DNA of 38,841 nucleotides from contig NZ_LTAY01000030.1 in NCBI RefSeq assembly GCF_002050515.1, forward strand, positions 1 through 38,841. Direction: 5' to 3'. This DNA comes from Clostridium thermobutyricum DSM 4928 (lineage in GTDB: Bacteria > Bacillota > Clostridia > Clostridiales > Clostridiaceae). Shown piece after piece: positions 8,038 to 17,022 of this stretch; within the stretch, counting starts at the first letter, position 1, and each line of letters opens with the position of its first letter. Made by a program: the position numbers and the translations under genes. Under the pieces are notes generated by a model. It searched no databases. It saw only the letters and a list, made by a program, of their open reading frames with translations, and was not told where the DNA came from.

Positions 8038-8892
8038 ATGAATATTTTACAAGATATAGAGGAACAATTTGCTTCATTTAAATTCTTATTTGATGCTATA
8101 AGAATTATAGATCCTAAAGATTGTTCTATAATAAAAACTTCTGATTGTCGATTTAGCAATTTTCATTGTTTAGAAGATGAATCTATTAGATGTAAAAATT
8201 GTTTAGCTTTAAAAGCTCATAAAGAACAAAGATCTTTTCAAAAATTAGAGATGACAAATAAAAAAGCTTTTTTAATATTTTTATTTCCTGTTAAAATTCA
8301 AGAAAAAAGTTATATAGTAGAATTTTTTAAAGATGTAACAGAAACTTTTGTAATAAGTGAATCTACTGAAAAAAAATCTCTTGATTTATTTTTTAAAGAT
8401 GTAACAGAAAACTTAACCAAAGATCACTTAACAGGTGCTTATAATAGATGTTTTCTTAAAGAAAATCTTCTAAAGAAGCTTAATAAAAAATCAAACAATC
8501 CAGTTTCAATAATAATGATAGATTTAGACCATTTTAAAAATATAAATGATAAATATGGACATTTATTTGGTGATAAAATATTAGTAGAATTCTCAAATAT
8601 AGTTTTAAGTTTAGTTTCCGAAACAGATTGGTTTTGTAGATATGGTGGAGAAGAATTTTTAATAATTTTAAATAACAAGCCTATGTCTAGTGCTTTACTT
8701 CTTTCTAAAAAAATAAGAGAAGCTCTAAATAGAAAATTTTTTAGATTTAAAGATGATATAATTCAAATTTATTGCAGTATGGGTATTTTTTCATCTACTT
8801 ATGATAAAACTTCCTTTAGTGAACTTTTAAGTAAATCTGATGAAAATTTATATATAGCTAAAAAATCCGGTAGAAATAAAATTGTATATTAA
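8038..8892 (+). CDS. Diguanylate cyclase (GGDEF) with N-terminal Cys-rich PAS-like sensor
   Basis: This protein probably makes cyclic di-GMP from two GTP in response to a cytosolic signal. Residues 1-110 form a PAS-like sensor with five cysteines (29, 37, 44, 52, 55, the last two as CKNC), which suggests a bound metal or redox sensing. The GGDEF domain starts near residue 127 (DHLTGAYNR) and contains IDLDHFKNIND and the active-site RYGGEEF (201-207). The inhibitory I-site (RxxD five residues before GGEEF) is SETD, so its arginine is missing and product inhibition is unlikely. There is no membrane segment. The start is ATG with GAGG 8 nt upstream. A 22-bp direct repeat sits in the linker. Confidence 0.9.
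   Translation: MNILQDIEEQFASFKFLFDAIRIIDPKDCSIIKTSDCRFSNFHCLEDESIRCKNCLALKAHKEQRSFQKLEMTNKKAFLIFLFPVKIQEKSYIVEFFKDVTETFVISESTEKKSLDLFFKDVTENLTKDHLTGAYNRCFLKENLLKKLNKKSNNPVSIIMIDLDHFKNINDKYGHLFGDKILVEFSNIVLSLVSETDWFCRYGGEEFLIILNNKPMSSALLLSKKIREALNRKFFRFKDDIIQIYCSMGIFSSTYDKTSFSELLSKSDENLYIAKKSGRNKIVY
8323..8410 (+). repeat. 22-bp direct repeat inside the diguanylate cyclase linker
   Basis: The identical 22-nt units 8323-8344 and 8389-8410 are offset by exactly 66 nt (22 codons), so the protein repeats FFKDVTE in frame at the PAS to GGDEF junction. The sequence between the units is not otherwise duplicated. Confidence 0.85.
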
Positions 8893-8926
8893 AAATACTT
8901 CACAGAAAAATCTGTGAAGTATTTTT
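8891..8926. terminator. Bidirectional terminator between GGDEF gene and popT
   Basis: A perfect 16-bp stem (8891-8906 with 8911-8926) with an AAAA loop is flanked by A and T runs. It overlaps the stop codon of the diguanylate cyclase gene and abuts the stop of the DUF368 gene. Confidence 0.92.
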
Positions 8927-9820
8927 TTATTTTATATTTCTTTTTTCAAAATGCACTTTTAATCTTTCTAATATAACTATTAATGCTCCACCAATAATAA
9001 AAAATAATGGACTAAATGTTGAAAGTGTCATAGCTTCTTTTGGTATTTCTAATGAAGTAGGACCCATAATTACTGCATATATTGATCCTATCATAAGACC
9101 TAAAATACAATAAGTAGTTGCAGATCTATAATTAGCTAATAAATATTTAACTCCTCTTATTGTAACTGCAATACCTGTAAGAATTCCTATTCCAAATATA
9201 AATACAACTGGTATATATTCAAAATTCAATTTTAATACACCTTTTATTGCTCCTAATATTGGTGCATAAAGCCCAAATATAAGAAGAATTGTTGATCCTG
9301 ATATTCCTGGAAGAACCATGGCTGAAATAGCAATCATAGCTGATATAAATATATAAATACCTAAGCCAATGTTTAAATGACTAGCAGAAACATTTACACC
9401 TTCTCCACCTTTTACTGGATTAAAGTATGTAATACAAAATACCACTATTATACCAATTATCATAAAAATAATATTTTTATAATTTCCAACTAAACACTCT
9501 TTTTCTTCTTTCCATATTATCGGAATTGCAACTACGATAAATCCAATAAATAAAGAACTTATTGCATATATATGATTATTAAAAACAGAAGTTATAAATA
9601 AAACTGAAAGAATAAATCCTACTATCCATCCAATTCCTAGTTTTATTAAGAATTTTATAGCTTCTAATCTTTCTTCTTTATTTCCTGTCACTAAATTATT
9701 AAGAGAATTTATAAACTTATCATAAAATCCTAATACAAATGCAATTGTACCTCCTGACACTCCTGGTACACTATCTGCAAGCGCCATACAAAAACCTCTA
9801 ATAAAATTAATTATATACAT
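8927..9820 (-). CDS. DUF368 family polyprenyl-phosphate transporter (PopT-like)
   Basis: This 297-residue polytopic membrane protein has about eight hydrophobic segments. DUF368 proteins have been identified as flippases that return undecaprenyl phosphate, the lipid carrier of peptidoglycan and wall-polymer synthesis, to the cytoplasmic face. The two inverted-repeat family motifs are visible: DSVPGVSGGTIAF (about residues 17-29) and VLPGISGSTILL near residue 170. The start is ATG after GAGGAG; an overlapping upstream ATG is in another frame. It is monocistronic, between the convergent terminator and the PiT terminator. The functional name PopT comes from family knowledge. Confidence 0.85.
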   Translation of the reverse strand: MYIINFIRGFCMALADSVPGVSGGTIAFVLGFYDKFINSLNNLVTGNKEERLEAIKFLIKLGIGWIVGFILSVLFITSVFNNHIYAISSLFIGFIVVAIPIIWKEEKECLVGNYKNIIFMIIGIIVVFCITYFNPVKGGEGVNVSASHLNIGLGIYIFISAMIAISAMVLPGISGSTILLIFGLYAPILGAIKGVLKLNFEYIPVVFIFGIGILTGIAVTIRGVKYLLANYRSATTYCILGLMIGSIYAVIMGPTSLEIPKEAMTLSTFSPLFFIIGGALIVILERLKVHFEKRNIK

Positions 9821-9955
9821 TTTCCATCTCCTCTTTTTTTATCCAATAATAAGTAATATTAGATATTATTTTATATCTTTTTTCATAAAAAATCTACACT
9901 TTATTATTATTTGTAATATTTATTTTATTTTTATATTGATATTTATGTAAAAAAA

Positions 9956-9989
9956 GATTGAACTATATAAAATTTAAAATAGTTCAATC
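9956..9989 (-). terminator. Terminator of the DUF47-pit operon
   Basis: An 11-bp stem (9956-9966 with 9979-9989) is followed on the minus strand by seven T residues, just after the pit stop codon. Confidence 0.85.
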
Positions 9990-9997
9990 AAATTTTA

Positions 9998-10996
9998 CTA
10001 TATTATAAATTTAACTACTGTTATTAATATTCCTGATATAACTGCACTTACTGGAATTGTTAAAACCCAAGCCCAGATTATTCCTCTTGCAACTCCCCAT
10101 TTAACTGATTTTATATTTTTAGATGCTCCAACTCCCATAATTGTTGTAGTCATTACTTGAGTTGTACTTACTGGCGCATCAAAAATAGTTGCACCTAAGA
10201 TAGCCACAGCTGCTCCTATTTGCGAAGCAAATCCTCCAACAGGATTAAGTTTAGTCATTTTATTTCCCATTGTTTTAATTATTTTCTTTCCACCAATAGA
10301 AGTTCCAAGAGCCATAGAAAGAGCACAAGCTGCAATTACCCAAGTTGGAACATCAAATGTGCTTATAACTCCTCCACTTAAAAGTGCCATTGTTATAATT
10401 CCCATTGATTTTTGAGCATCATTTGCTCCATGGTTTAATGCCATAAAAGCTGTACCTAAAATTTCCATTTTAAGGAATATCTTGTTTACTATTCCAATTT
10501 TACATTTTCTAAAAGTCCAATTTAAAATTAGCATTATTATATATCCAAGTATAAAACCAATAGCTGGACCTAAAATTAACCATACTACTACATGATTAAA
10601 AACATTTCCCCATTGTATTTTATCTATACTACCATTAAAAGCTATTCCTGCTCCTATTAATGAACCTATAAGAGTATGGGATGAACTACTTGGAATTGCG
10701 AAATACCAAGTTATTATATTCCATATAATACATGAAGCTAAAACTCCAACAAGACACCATTGTGGTAAATATTTATGATTTATGATGTCATCTCCAACTG
10801 TTTTTGCAACAGCTGTCCCCATAAAAGCTCCAATAAAATTAAAAAATGCACAAAGTAATATAGCTGTTCTTGGTCTTAAAGCTCTAGTAGATATTGTTGT
10901 TGCAACAGCTGTTGCTGTATCATGAAATCCATTTATAAAATCAAAGCTTAAAGCTAATACAACTATTATTCCAGTTATAATAAGAGTACTAGGCAT
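9998..10996 (-). CDS. pit: Inorganic phosphate transporter, PiT family
   Basis: This is a low-affinity phosphate (metal-phosphate) permease of the PiT family, driven by H+ or Na+. The two inverted-repeat signatures are present: DFINGFHDTATAVATTIST near the N-terminus and ALNHGANDAQKSMG in the middle. There are about ten membrane segments over 332 aa. The start is the ATG that overlaps the end of the DUF47 gene by 8 nt. Its ribosome binding site AAGGAG lies 12 nt upstream inside the DUF47 gene, so translation is coupled. The pairing with a DUF47 protein is the standard bacterial arrangement. Confidence 0.93.
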   Translation of the reverse strand: MPSTLIITGIIVVLALSFDFINGFHDTATAVATTISTRALRPRTAILLCAFFNFIGAFMGTAVAKTVGDDIINHKYLPQWCLVGVLASCIIWNIITWYFAIPSSSSHTLIGSLIGAGIAFNGSIDKIQWGNVFNHVVVWLILGPAIGFILGYIIMLILNWTFRKCKIGIVNKIFLKMEILGTAFMALNHGANDAQKSMGIITMALLSGGVISTFDVPTWVIAACALSMALGTSIGGKKIIKTMGNKMTKLNPVGGFASQIGAAVAILGATIFDAPVSTTQVMTTTIMGVGASKNIKSVKWGVARGIIWAWVLTIPVSAVISGILITVVKFII

Positions 10997-11609
10997 GTTT
11001 CATTACAACTCCTTCAACTATTGCTGCTATTTGCTCACAACTATCTAATGTATTTTCTAATATTAAATATATATCTTTCCATTTTATGATTTCAATTGGG
11101 TCTGTATTTTTAAATAAATTTGTTATAGTTCTTCTATAAAGCTTATCTCCTTTATGCTCTATTGCATTTATTTCTCTTATTTTTTCTACCATAGAGTTTC
11201 TTTTCCCTATTTTCTTAAGTTCTTCCATTAATTTTAAAAGTTCTGATGTTATTTCAATTATCATATCACACATTTCTAAAGATTCTTCTGTAACTTCTTT
11301 AATATCATACATTATTAATCTATTAGCTGCTGAATCTATATCATCTAATACATTATCCATCTTTTTTATTATCCTAAATATATCTTCTCTATCAATAGGT
11401 GTTATAAAAGCATTATTTAATTCTATTATATTATCGTGAACCATTAAGTCCCCTTTATGTTCTAAATCTCCTAACAATTTAGCAATTTCGTTCTTATTAT
11501 CTAAATTTTCAAATCCTTTCTTTAATAAAATAGCTGACTCGTGAATATTTTTTGCCTCATCTATAAACATAACAAAAAATTTATCTTCTCTAGGATTAAA
11601 GTTAAACAT
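10989..11609 (-). CDS. DUF47 family PhoU-like accessory protein of the PiT transporter
   Basis: This 206-residue, all-helical cytoplasmic protein is distantly related to PhoU and normally encoded next to PiT permeases, whose activity it is thought to modulate. Family features include KFFVMFIDEAKNIHESA at the start, a conserved region around GDLMVHDNIIELNNAFITP and DREDIFRIIKKMDNVLDDID (split here to its key acidic residues), and EHKGDKLYRR near the C-terminus. The acidic helices match the metal-binding surfaces of PhoU-like proteins. The ATG is preceded by AAGGAG. It is the first gene of a two-gene operon. Confidence 0.9.
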   Translation of the reverse strand: MFNFNPREDKFFVMFIDEAKNIHESAILLKKGFENLDNKNEIAKLLGDLEHKGDLMVHDNIIELNNAFITPIDREDIFRIIKKMDNVLDDIDSAANRLIMYDIKEVTEESLEMCDMIIEITSELLKLMEELKKIGKRNSMVEKIREINAIEHKGDKLYRRTITNLFKNTDPIEIIKWKDIYLILENTLDSCEQIAAIVEGVVMKHA

Positions 11610-11665
11610 ATATTTATTCCAACTCCTTAAATTTTAAAATATGCTATTTATTTTCTTACTTTCTT

Positions 11666-11694
11666 AGTATAATCTTTAATTTTTTATATTTGAA
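11666..11694 (-). promoter_or_regulatory. Candidate promoter of the DUF47-pit operon
   Basis: On the minus strand TTCAAA (11689-11694), a 17-nt spacer and TATACT (11666-11671) lie about 57 nt before the DUF47 start codon. The -35 is a partial match. Confidence 0.45.
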
Positions 11695-11766
11695 TAGGTT
11701 CATAATTTATTTAACTCATTGTTCTTATTATTTACTTTTTATTTAAAAAATAAATATAATATTTAA

Positions 11767-11805
11767 AAAAGAGTGAAGATTGTTGGTAACAATTTTCACT
11801 CTTTT
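11767..11805 (-). terminator. Terminator of the DUF1846 gene
   Basis: An 18-bp stem with one mismatch (11767-11784 with 11788-11805), a 3-nt loop and a following T-run on the minus strand lies directly after the DUF1846 stop codon. Confidence 0.88.
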
Positions 11806-11812
11806 GATACAT

Positions 11813-13315
11813 TTAATAATATAAATTTTCTGTTGGATATTCTGGATCACAAGTTATATCTATACCTAATTTTCTAAAAGTTTGCTCATTATTATTACTA
11901 ATTATTGTTGTTGAATGAGCTTGAGCTCCTTTAAGATTTTTAAGTTTACTTAAAGCAACTTGTGCCATAGGATTAGTTGCCGCACAAATACTAAGTGCCA
12001 TTAAAATTTCTTCACAGTTTAAAGCTGCATTTTTATATGCTAAATTTTCTTTTTTAAGACATCTAATAGGCTCTAATATAAGAGGTGATATTAAGTGTAT
12101 TTCATGATCTATATTTGCATAATGCTTTATAGCATTTAATACAACTGCTGAAGTTTCATCCATAATTTCAGTTGCTTTTCCTGTAAATATGTTTCCATCT
12201 TCAGTTTCTAAAGCTATTGCTCTAACTGTTTCATTAGTATCTTTTTGTTCTTTTACTTTTTTTGCTTTTTCTCTTGCTTTAACTACAACTTTTCTATCTT
12301 CTTCTTTAAGAGATAATTCATTCATTATTAAAGAAACTCTCTCAAATGTTTCTTTATCTACATCTCCCTTTTTATATTCACAAGCTGTTTTAAAGTAACG
12401 TCTTATTATTTCTGCTTTTGAAGCTTCTTTTACTACTTCATCATCTATTATTCCAAAACCTACTCTATTTACTCCCATATCAGTTGGAGATTTATATTCT
12501 GATTCTTCTCCACTAATTTTTTCAATTATTCTTTTTAGAACTGGAAAACTTTCAATATCTCTATTGTAATTTATAGCGACTTTATTATAATAATCAAAAT
12601 GGAATGAATCTATCATGTTTACATCTTTTAAATCAGCTGTAGCTGCTTCATATGCAATATTTAAAGGATGTTTTAATGGTACATTCCATACAGGGAAAGT
12701 TTCAAATTTTGAATATCCTGCTACTTTACCATTTTTATATTCATGATAAAGCTGACTTAAACATGTTGCAAGCTTTCCACTTCCTGGCCCTGGAGCTGTT
12801 ACTACAACTATTGGTTTAGTTGTTTCTATGTAAGGATTTTTTCCATATCCTTCATCACTTACGATAGTATCTACATCTGTTGGATAACCTTTTGTTTTAC
12901 TATGTTTATAAACTTTTATTCCTCTTCTTTCAAGCTTATTTATAAATATGCTTGCAGCTGGCTGTCCACTATATCTTGTTATAACAACAGAATTAACATC
13001 TAGATCATAGCTTCTTAAATCATCTATAAGTCTTAAAACGTCTATATCATATGTTATTCCAAAATCGCCTCTTATTTTATTTCTTTCTATATCTCCAGCA
13101 TATACACAAATTATTATTTCAGCTTTATCTCTTAATTTATGTAATAATTTTATTTTTGCATTTTCATCAAAACCTGGTAAAACTCTTTTTGCATGTAAAT
13201 CAAAAAGTAATTTTCCTCCAAATTCTAAATATAATTTATCGTAGTTATTCACTCTCTCTAATATATATTTTGATTGTTCTTCTAAATATTTTACATGATC
13301 AAATCCTATTTTCAT
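11813..13315 (-). CDS. DUF1846 domain-containing protein
   Basis: This 500-residue soluble protein is of the DUF1846 family, found mainly in Firmicutes and Actinobacteria; its biochemical role is not established as far as I know. The N-terminus ([20 protein letters not shown]) and the glycine-rich [12 protein letters not shown] segment near residue 180 are the family's most recognisable parts. The latter resembles a nucleotide-binding P-loop (GxGSGK), although it lacks the usual T/S after K. The C-terminal region (about residues 350-500) is a separate domain ending in [11 protein letters not shown]. Length is exactly typical of the family. The start is ATG with AGGAG upstream. It is monocistronic. 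Confidence 0.9.
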   Translation of the reverse strand: MKIGFDHVKYLEEQSKYILERVNNYDKLYLEFGGKLLFDLHAKRVLPGFDENAKIKLLHKLRDKAEIIICVYAGDIERNKIRGDFGITYDIDVLRLIDDLRSYDLDVNSVVITRYSGQPAASIFINKLERRGIKVYKHSKTKGYPTDVDTIVSDEGYGKNPYIETTKPIVVVTAPGPGSGKLATCLSQLYHEYKNGKVAGYSKFETFPVWNVPLKHPLNIAYEAATADLKDVNMIDSFHFDYYNKVAINYNRDIESFPVLKRIIEKISGEESEYKSPTDMGVNRVGFGIIDDEVVKEASKAEIIRRYFKTACEYKKGDVDKETFERVSLIMNELSLKEEDRKVVVKAREKAKKVKEQKDTNETVRAIALETEDGNIFTGKATEIMDETSAVVLNAIKHYANIDHEIHLISPLILEPIRCLKKENLAYKNAALNCEEILMALSICAATNPMAQVALSKLKNLKGAQAHSTTIISNNNEQTFRKLGIDITCDPEYPTENLYY

Positions 13316-13507
13316 ATTCCACTCCTATTTATATATAATTCATTTAAATTAATAAGCTATATTATTACACAATATCTTACTATTGTAAATTCTATTTATT
13401 AAACATTATTAATGGAATTCTATCTATTTTCTGTATTTAACTTTATTAAATTCCTATTATAAAAGACTTCTAAGTATATCTCTATTAAATTTTTTTTAAA
13501 TAAATAA

Positions 13508-13535
13508 CCTCTATAATATTTTCATATTATAGAGG
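13508..13535 (-). terminator. Hairpin after the MATE gene
   Basis: A perfect 12-bp stem (13508-13519 with 13524-13535) with a 4-nt loop lies just after the MATE stop codon. The following T-run on the minus strand is interrupted (TTATTTATTT), so it may be a weaker terminator. Confidence 0.7.
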
Positions 13536-13546
13536 CTTATATCATT

Positions 13547-14941
13547 TTATTTATTTATAAATTCTTTTTCTTCTATATTAATTGATTCTTTTTCTATATT
13601 ACTTAATGTCTTCTTATAAAATATTACAAAACATATTACTGTAGTTAAAGCTGATATAACATCTGAAAATGGTTCTGCACATAATGTACCCATTAATTTA
13701 TTTTCAAATATATTAGGAAGAATAAATGCTAATGGGATTAATAAAATTATTTTTCTTAATAAAGCCAACATAAGTGAGACTTTTGCTTGTCCAAGTGCTA
13801 AGAAAGTTTGTTGGCATGCAACTTGTGCTCCAAACATAAAAATTCCAGCAAAGAATATTTTCATACTCCATGAACCAATTTCAACTAACTCTGGATTATT
13901 ATTAAATAATCTTACAAACATCTCTGGAACTCCCATAAGTAAAATCCACATTCCTATTGTATAAATTAAACTACAAATAAGTAAAAGCTTAAAAGTCTTT
14001 TTTACTCTTTCTATATTTTTAGCACCAAAATTATAGCTAATTATCGGTTGTGCTCCTTGAGATAACCCAATTATAGGTAAAGTTATTATTTGCATTACAC
14101 TAGACATAATTGTCATTGCACCTATTGCAAGATTTCCTCCATATTTTAAAAGTTGATTATTCATTACTATTAAAACTAAACTTTCAGTTGATTGCATTAT
14201 AAAAGGTGATACTCCAAGTGCTATAACTCCAAGCATTATATTTTTTTCAGGTTTTAAATATTCTTTTCTTATTTTTAAAATACTCTTATTCCCAAATAAA
14301 AATTTTAAAACCCATATTGCTGATACTAATTGTCCTATTACTGTTGCAAGAGCTGCTCCTTTAACACCTAAATTTAATCCAAAAATAAATATTGGATCTA
14401 GAATTATATTTATTATAGCTCCAATCATAACTGTTGCCATTGATATTTTAGCAAATCCTTGAGTAGTAATAAAAGGATTCATTCCAAGTGCTATTTGTAC
14501 AAAAATTGTTCCAATAAGGTATATAGTTAAATAATTTTCAGCATATACTATTGTTTCATTAGTTGCTCCAAAAGCATTTAATATTGGAATTTTAAAAATT
14601 AAAAATCCTATTGTTAAAATTATTCCCATCAAGATAAGTGATGAAAAGCTATTACTCATTATTTTTTCAGCACCATCATTATCTTTTTCTCCCATTTTTA
14701 TTGCTGCAAGTGGTGCAGCTCCCATTCCTATTAAAGCACTACACGCTGATACTATCATAATTATTGGAAATGCAACTCCAACTCCTGCTATTGCAAGTTC
14801 TCCCGAAGACATTCTTCCAATAAAAATTCTATCAATAATATTGTACAGTACATTTACTATTTGAGCTATTATTGCTGGTAAAGCTAAACTAAATAAAAGT
14901 TTACTTATTTTACCTGTACCTAAGTCAGTATTTTTCTCCAT
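13547..14941 (-). CDS. MATE family efflux transporter (MepA/NorM-like)
   Basis: This 464-residue, 12-TM exporter of the MATE family exchanges cationic drugs or metabolites for Na+ or H+. The N-terminus (LGTGKISKLLFSLALPAII, then NVLYNIIDRIFIGRMS) is characteristic of the MepA-like branch. The second half repeats the pattern at GLSQGAQPIISYNFGAKN. It starts at ATG, with AAGGGA upstream. It is a single-gene unit with its own promoter, and no adjacent regulator gene is visible, so the substrate cannot be predicted. Confidence 0.92.
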   Translation of the reverse strand: MEKNTDLGTGKISKLLFSLALPAIIAQIVNVLYNIIDRIFIGRMSSGELAIAGVGVAFPIIMIVSACSALIGMGAAPLAAIKMGEKDNDGAEKIMSNSFSSLILMGIILTIGFLIFKIPILNAFGATNETIVYAENYLTIYLIGTIFVQIALGMNPFITTQGFAKISMATVMIGAIINIILDPIFIFGLNLGVKGAALATVIGQLVSAIWVLKFLFGNKSILKIRKEYLKPEKNIMLGVIALGVSPFIMQSTESLVLIVMNNQLLKYGGNLAIGAMTIMSSVMQIITLPIIGLSQGAQPIISYNFGAKNIERVKKTFKLLLICSLIYTIGMWILLMGVPEMFVRLFNNNPELVEIGSWSMKIFFAGIFMFGAQVACQQTFLALGQAKVSLMLALLRKIILLIPLAFILPNIFENKLMGTLCAEPFSDVISALTTVICFVIFYKKTLSNIEKESINIEEKEFINK

Positions 14942-14971
14942 CTCTAATCCCTTCTTTCATCTTTTATTAAT

Positions 14972-14999
14972 ATTATACATTATTTGTTAACTTTTTCAA
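14972..14999 (-). promoter_or_regulatory. Promoter of the MATE gene
   Basis: On the minus strand TTGAAA (14994-14999), a 16-nt spacer and a consensus TATAAT (14972-14977) lie about 30 nt before the start codon. Confidence 0.65.
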
Positions 15000-15026
15000 A
15001 GGTAATAAATATCCCTTGTTAAAATA

Positions 15027-15060
15027 AAAAGTCTTATAGTGTTTAAACTATAAGACTTTT
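15027..15060 (-). terminator. Terminator of the Lrp-aminotransferase operon
   Basis: A perfect 14-bp stem (15027-15040 with 15047-15060) is followed on the minus strand by TTTTTATTTT. It is 10 nt after the aminotransferase stop codon. Confidence 0.9.
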
Positions 15061-15069
15061 CTATAAAAA

Positions 15070-16239
15070 TTATTTTTTATATTTTTCTATAAATTTTCTA
15101 ATTCTTCTTATTCCTTCTATTAAATCTTCTGTTGAAGATGCATAGCAAGCTCTTATATATCCTTCTCCACATTCTCCAAAAGCACTTCCTGGAACTGCTA
15201 AAACTTTTTCTTCCATTAAAAGTTTTTCGCAAAATTCATCTGATGTCATACCAGTAGATTTTATACATGGAAAAACATATAAAGCTCCTAATGGTTCAAA
15301 GCAACTTAATCCCATTTCTCTAAATCCTTCAACAAGAATTCTTCTTCTTCTATTATATTCATTACTCATTTTTCTAACACTTTCATCACCATTTTTAAGC
15401 CCTTCAATTGCAGCATATTGAGCTGTTGTTGGTGAACACATTATTCCATATTGGTGAATTTTTTTCATAGCTTGTATTATCGCTTTATCTCCACAAGCAT
15501 ATCCAAGTCTCCATCCTGTCATTGCATAAGCTTTTGAAAAGCCATTTATAACTATTGTCTTATCTTTTACTTCTTCAAAAGATGCTATAGAAACATGTGG
15601 TTTATCATAAGAAAGCTCTGCATATATTTCATCTGAAAGTATTATTACATTTTTATCTTTTAATACATCAACTATTTCTTTTAGTTCATCTCTTGTCATT
15701 ATTGCACCAGTTGGATTATTAGGAAATGGTAATATAACAATTTTAGTTTTTTCTGTTATAGCTTCTTCTAATTGTTCTTTAGTAAGCTTAAAATTATTTT
15801 CCTCTTTTAAATTTATTATTACTGGAGTTCCTCCAGCAAAAGCTGTACATCCTTTATATGCAACAAAACTTGGTTCAGGAATTATAACTTCATCTCCCTC
15901 TTCTACAAGAGCTCTAATTGCTAAATCTATTCCTTCACTTCCACCTACAGTAACTAATATTTCATTATCTGGATTATAAGATATATCAAATTTTCTATAT
16001 AAATAGTTACTTATTTCATTTCTTAATTCAATAAATCCTGCATTAGATGAGTAATGGGTATGTCCTTTTTCAAGAGAATAAATTCCAGCTTCTGTTATGT
16101 TCCAAGGAGTTACAAAATCTGGCTCTCCTACACCTAAAGAAATAACTCCTTCCATTTCATTTACCATATCAAAATATTTTCTAATACCTGATGGAGGCAT
16201 TTTTTTTACTTTATCAACTATCATATCTTCTAAAATCAT
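15070..16239 (-). CDS. Class I/II PLP-dependent aminotransferase (AlaT-like)
   Basis: This 389-residue fold-type I aminotransferase of the aspartate aminotransferase I-gamma type transfers amino groups between an amino acid and a 2-oxo acid. The PLP lysine is Lys236 in INGFSKAYAMTGWRLGY. PFPNNPTGAI and LSDEIYAEL supply the cofactor-binding Asn, Asp and Tyr, and a C-terminal arginine in YIRACYASS fits the carboxylate-binding Arg. Its start codon overlaps the stop of the Lrp-type regulator by 4 nt (ATGA), so the two are translationally coupled. The same regulator-aminotransferase pair in Bacillus is alaR-alaT (formerly yugG-yugH), an alanine transaminase. Alanine specificity here is inference; aspartate or aromatic substrates remain possible. 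Confidence 0.88.
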   Translation of the reverse strand: MILEDMIVDKVKKMPPSGIRKYFDMVNEMEGVISLGVGEPDFVTPWNITEAGIYSLEKGHTHYSSNAGFIELRNEISNYLYRKFDISYNPDNEILVTVGGSEGIDLAIRALVEEGDEVIIPEPSFVAYKGCTAFAGGTPVIINLKEENNFKLTKEQLEEAITEKTKIVILPFPNNPTGAIMTRDELKEIVDVLKDKNVIILSDEIYAELSYDKPHVSIASFEEVKDKTIVINGFSKAYAMTGWRLGYACGDKAIIQAMKKIHQYGIMCSPTTAQYAAIEGLKNGDESVRKMSNEYNRRRRILVEGFREMGLSCFEPLGALYVFPCIKSTGMTSDEFCEKLLMEEKVLAVPGSAFGECGEGYIRACYASSTEDLIEGIRRIRKFIEKYKK

Positions 16240-16718
16240 ATAAATATGACCTCTCTTTCTTTTGATTGTTTATCTTTAAATATTCTTCCGTGATCTTTAT
16301 ATTTTTTAAGCACAAAGTGAGTTGCTGTTCCTTGAACATATTCTTGAACTGCTAATTTTTCTGAAACAAACATAGCAACCTCTTTCATTGTTTTACCTTC
16401 TACTATAACTGTTAAATCAAATCCTCCAGAAGACATTAAATAACATGCTTTTACTTGAGAAAATTTATATATTCTTTCAGCTACTTTATCAAAACCTTGA
16501 CCTCTTTGTGGTGTTATTCTAACTTCTATTAAAGCAGTAACAGTTTCCTTCCCTGTATTTTCCCAATTTATAAGAGTTGTGTATCCTGCAATTATATTTT
16601 TTTCTTCATAATCTCTAATAGCTTCTCTTACCTCTTCAACAGTTTTTCCTGCCATTGTTGCAATTTCTTTATCAGTATACCTGCTATTTTTTTCTAATAT
16701 TTCTAATATTTCTTCCAT
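16236..16718 (-). CDS. Lrp/AsnC family transcriptional regulator (AlaR-like)
   Basis: This 160-residue feast/famine regulator has an N-terminal winged helix-turn-helix (about residues 1-55, EILEKNSRYTDKEIATMAGK and onwards) and a C-terminal RAM/ACT-like ligand domain (about 60-140, including VTALIEVRITPQRGQGFDKV). It is the first gene of a two-gene operon with the aminotransferase it presumably serves. The start is ATG with AAGGAG 10 nt upstream, just after the T-box terminator. The operon is thus probably controlled twice: by tRNA charging through the T-box and by this protein. Confidence 0.88.
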   Translation of the reverse strand: MEEILEILEKNSRYTDKEIATMAGKTVEEVREAIRDYEEKNIIAGYTTLINWENTGKETVTALIEVRITPQRGQGFDKVAERIYKFSQVKACYLMSSGGFDLTVIVEGKTMKEVAMFVSEKLAVQEYVQGTATHFVLKKYKDHGRIFKDKQSKEREVIFI

Positions 16719-16749
16719 ACTCTAATTCTCCTTCACTACCTATTTTAAA

Positions 16750-17017
16750 TATAAAAAGTCCCTTTCTAATTAAAGAAAGGGACGAATATTTCGTGGTACC
16801 ACCCTAATTCAGAAGAAAAAAATTTTTCTTCTCTCATTATCCAATATAACGTTTGGAATTCGTTTTTACCTATTTAAGTATTACAACTTAGTTCTCAGTA
16901 AAAAAATTCATAGACTGCCTTCAAAAGATTATCTGCTAAGTCCCACCAAACCTTAGCTCTCTAAAAGATAATTTCCTTTTTACTTTTTCTAATCTCTATT
17001 TTTTTCCTTTTTATTTT
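16750..17017 (-). promoter_or_regulatory. T-box riboswitch leader of the Lrp-aminotransferase operon
   Basis: This is an RNA leader that senses uncharged tRNA and opens the terminator when the tRNA is not aminoacylated. In minus-strand sense it shows, in order: AGAGA of the lower Stem I (16993-16997), AGTA of the specifier loop (16981-16984), and AGAGAG followed by the apical GCTAAG...GGTG...CTTAGC hairpin (about 16936-16962). The returning strand is GAAGGCAGTCTATGAA. Then come the T-box itself, AGGGTGGTACCACG (16792-16805), and a terminator (16758-16783) that competes with it. The specifier is read from GGCAGT: GCA (Ala, 16916-16918) or GGC (Gly, 16917-16919), each followed by a purine. I prefer Ala because of the downstream genes. 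Confidence 0.93.
16758..16783 (-). terminator. T-box regulated terminator
   Basis: A perfect 10-bp stem (16758-16767 with 16774-16783), a 6-nt loop and a TTTTT run on the minus strand. Its 5-prime arm GTCCCTTT overlaps the CCCT needed for pairing with AGGG of the T-box, the usual antiterminator switch. Confidence 0.92.
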
Positions 17018-17022
17018 TCTCT

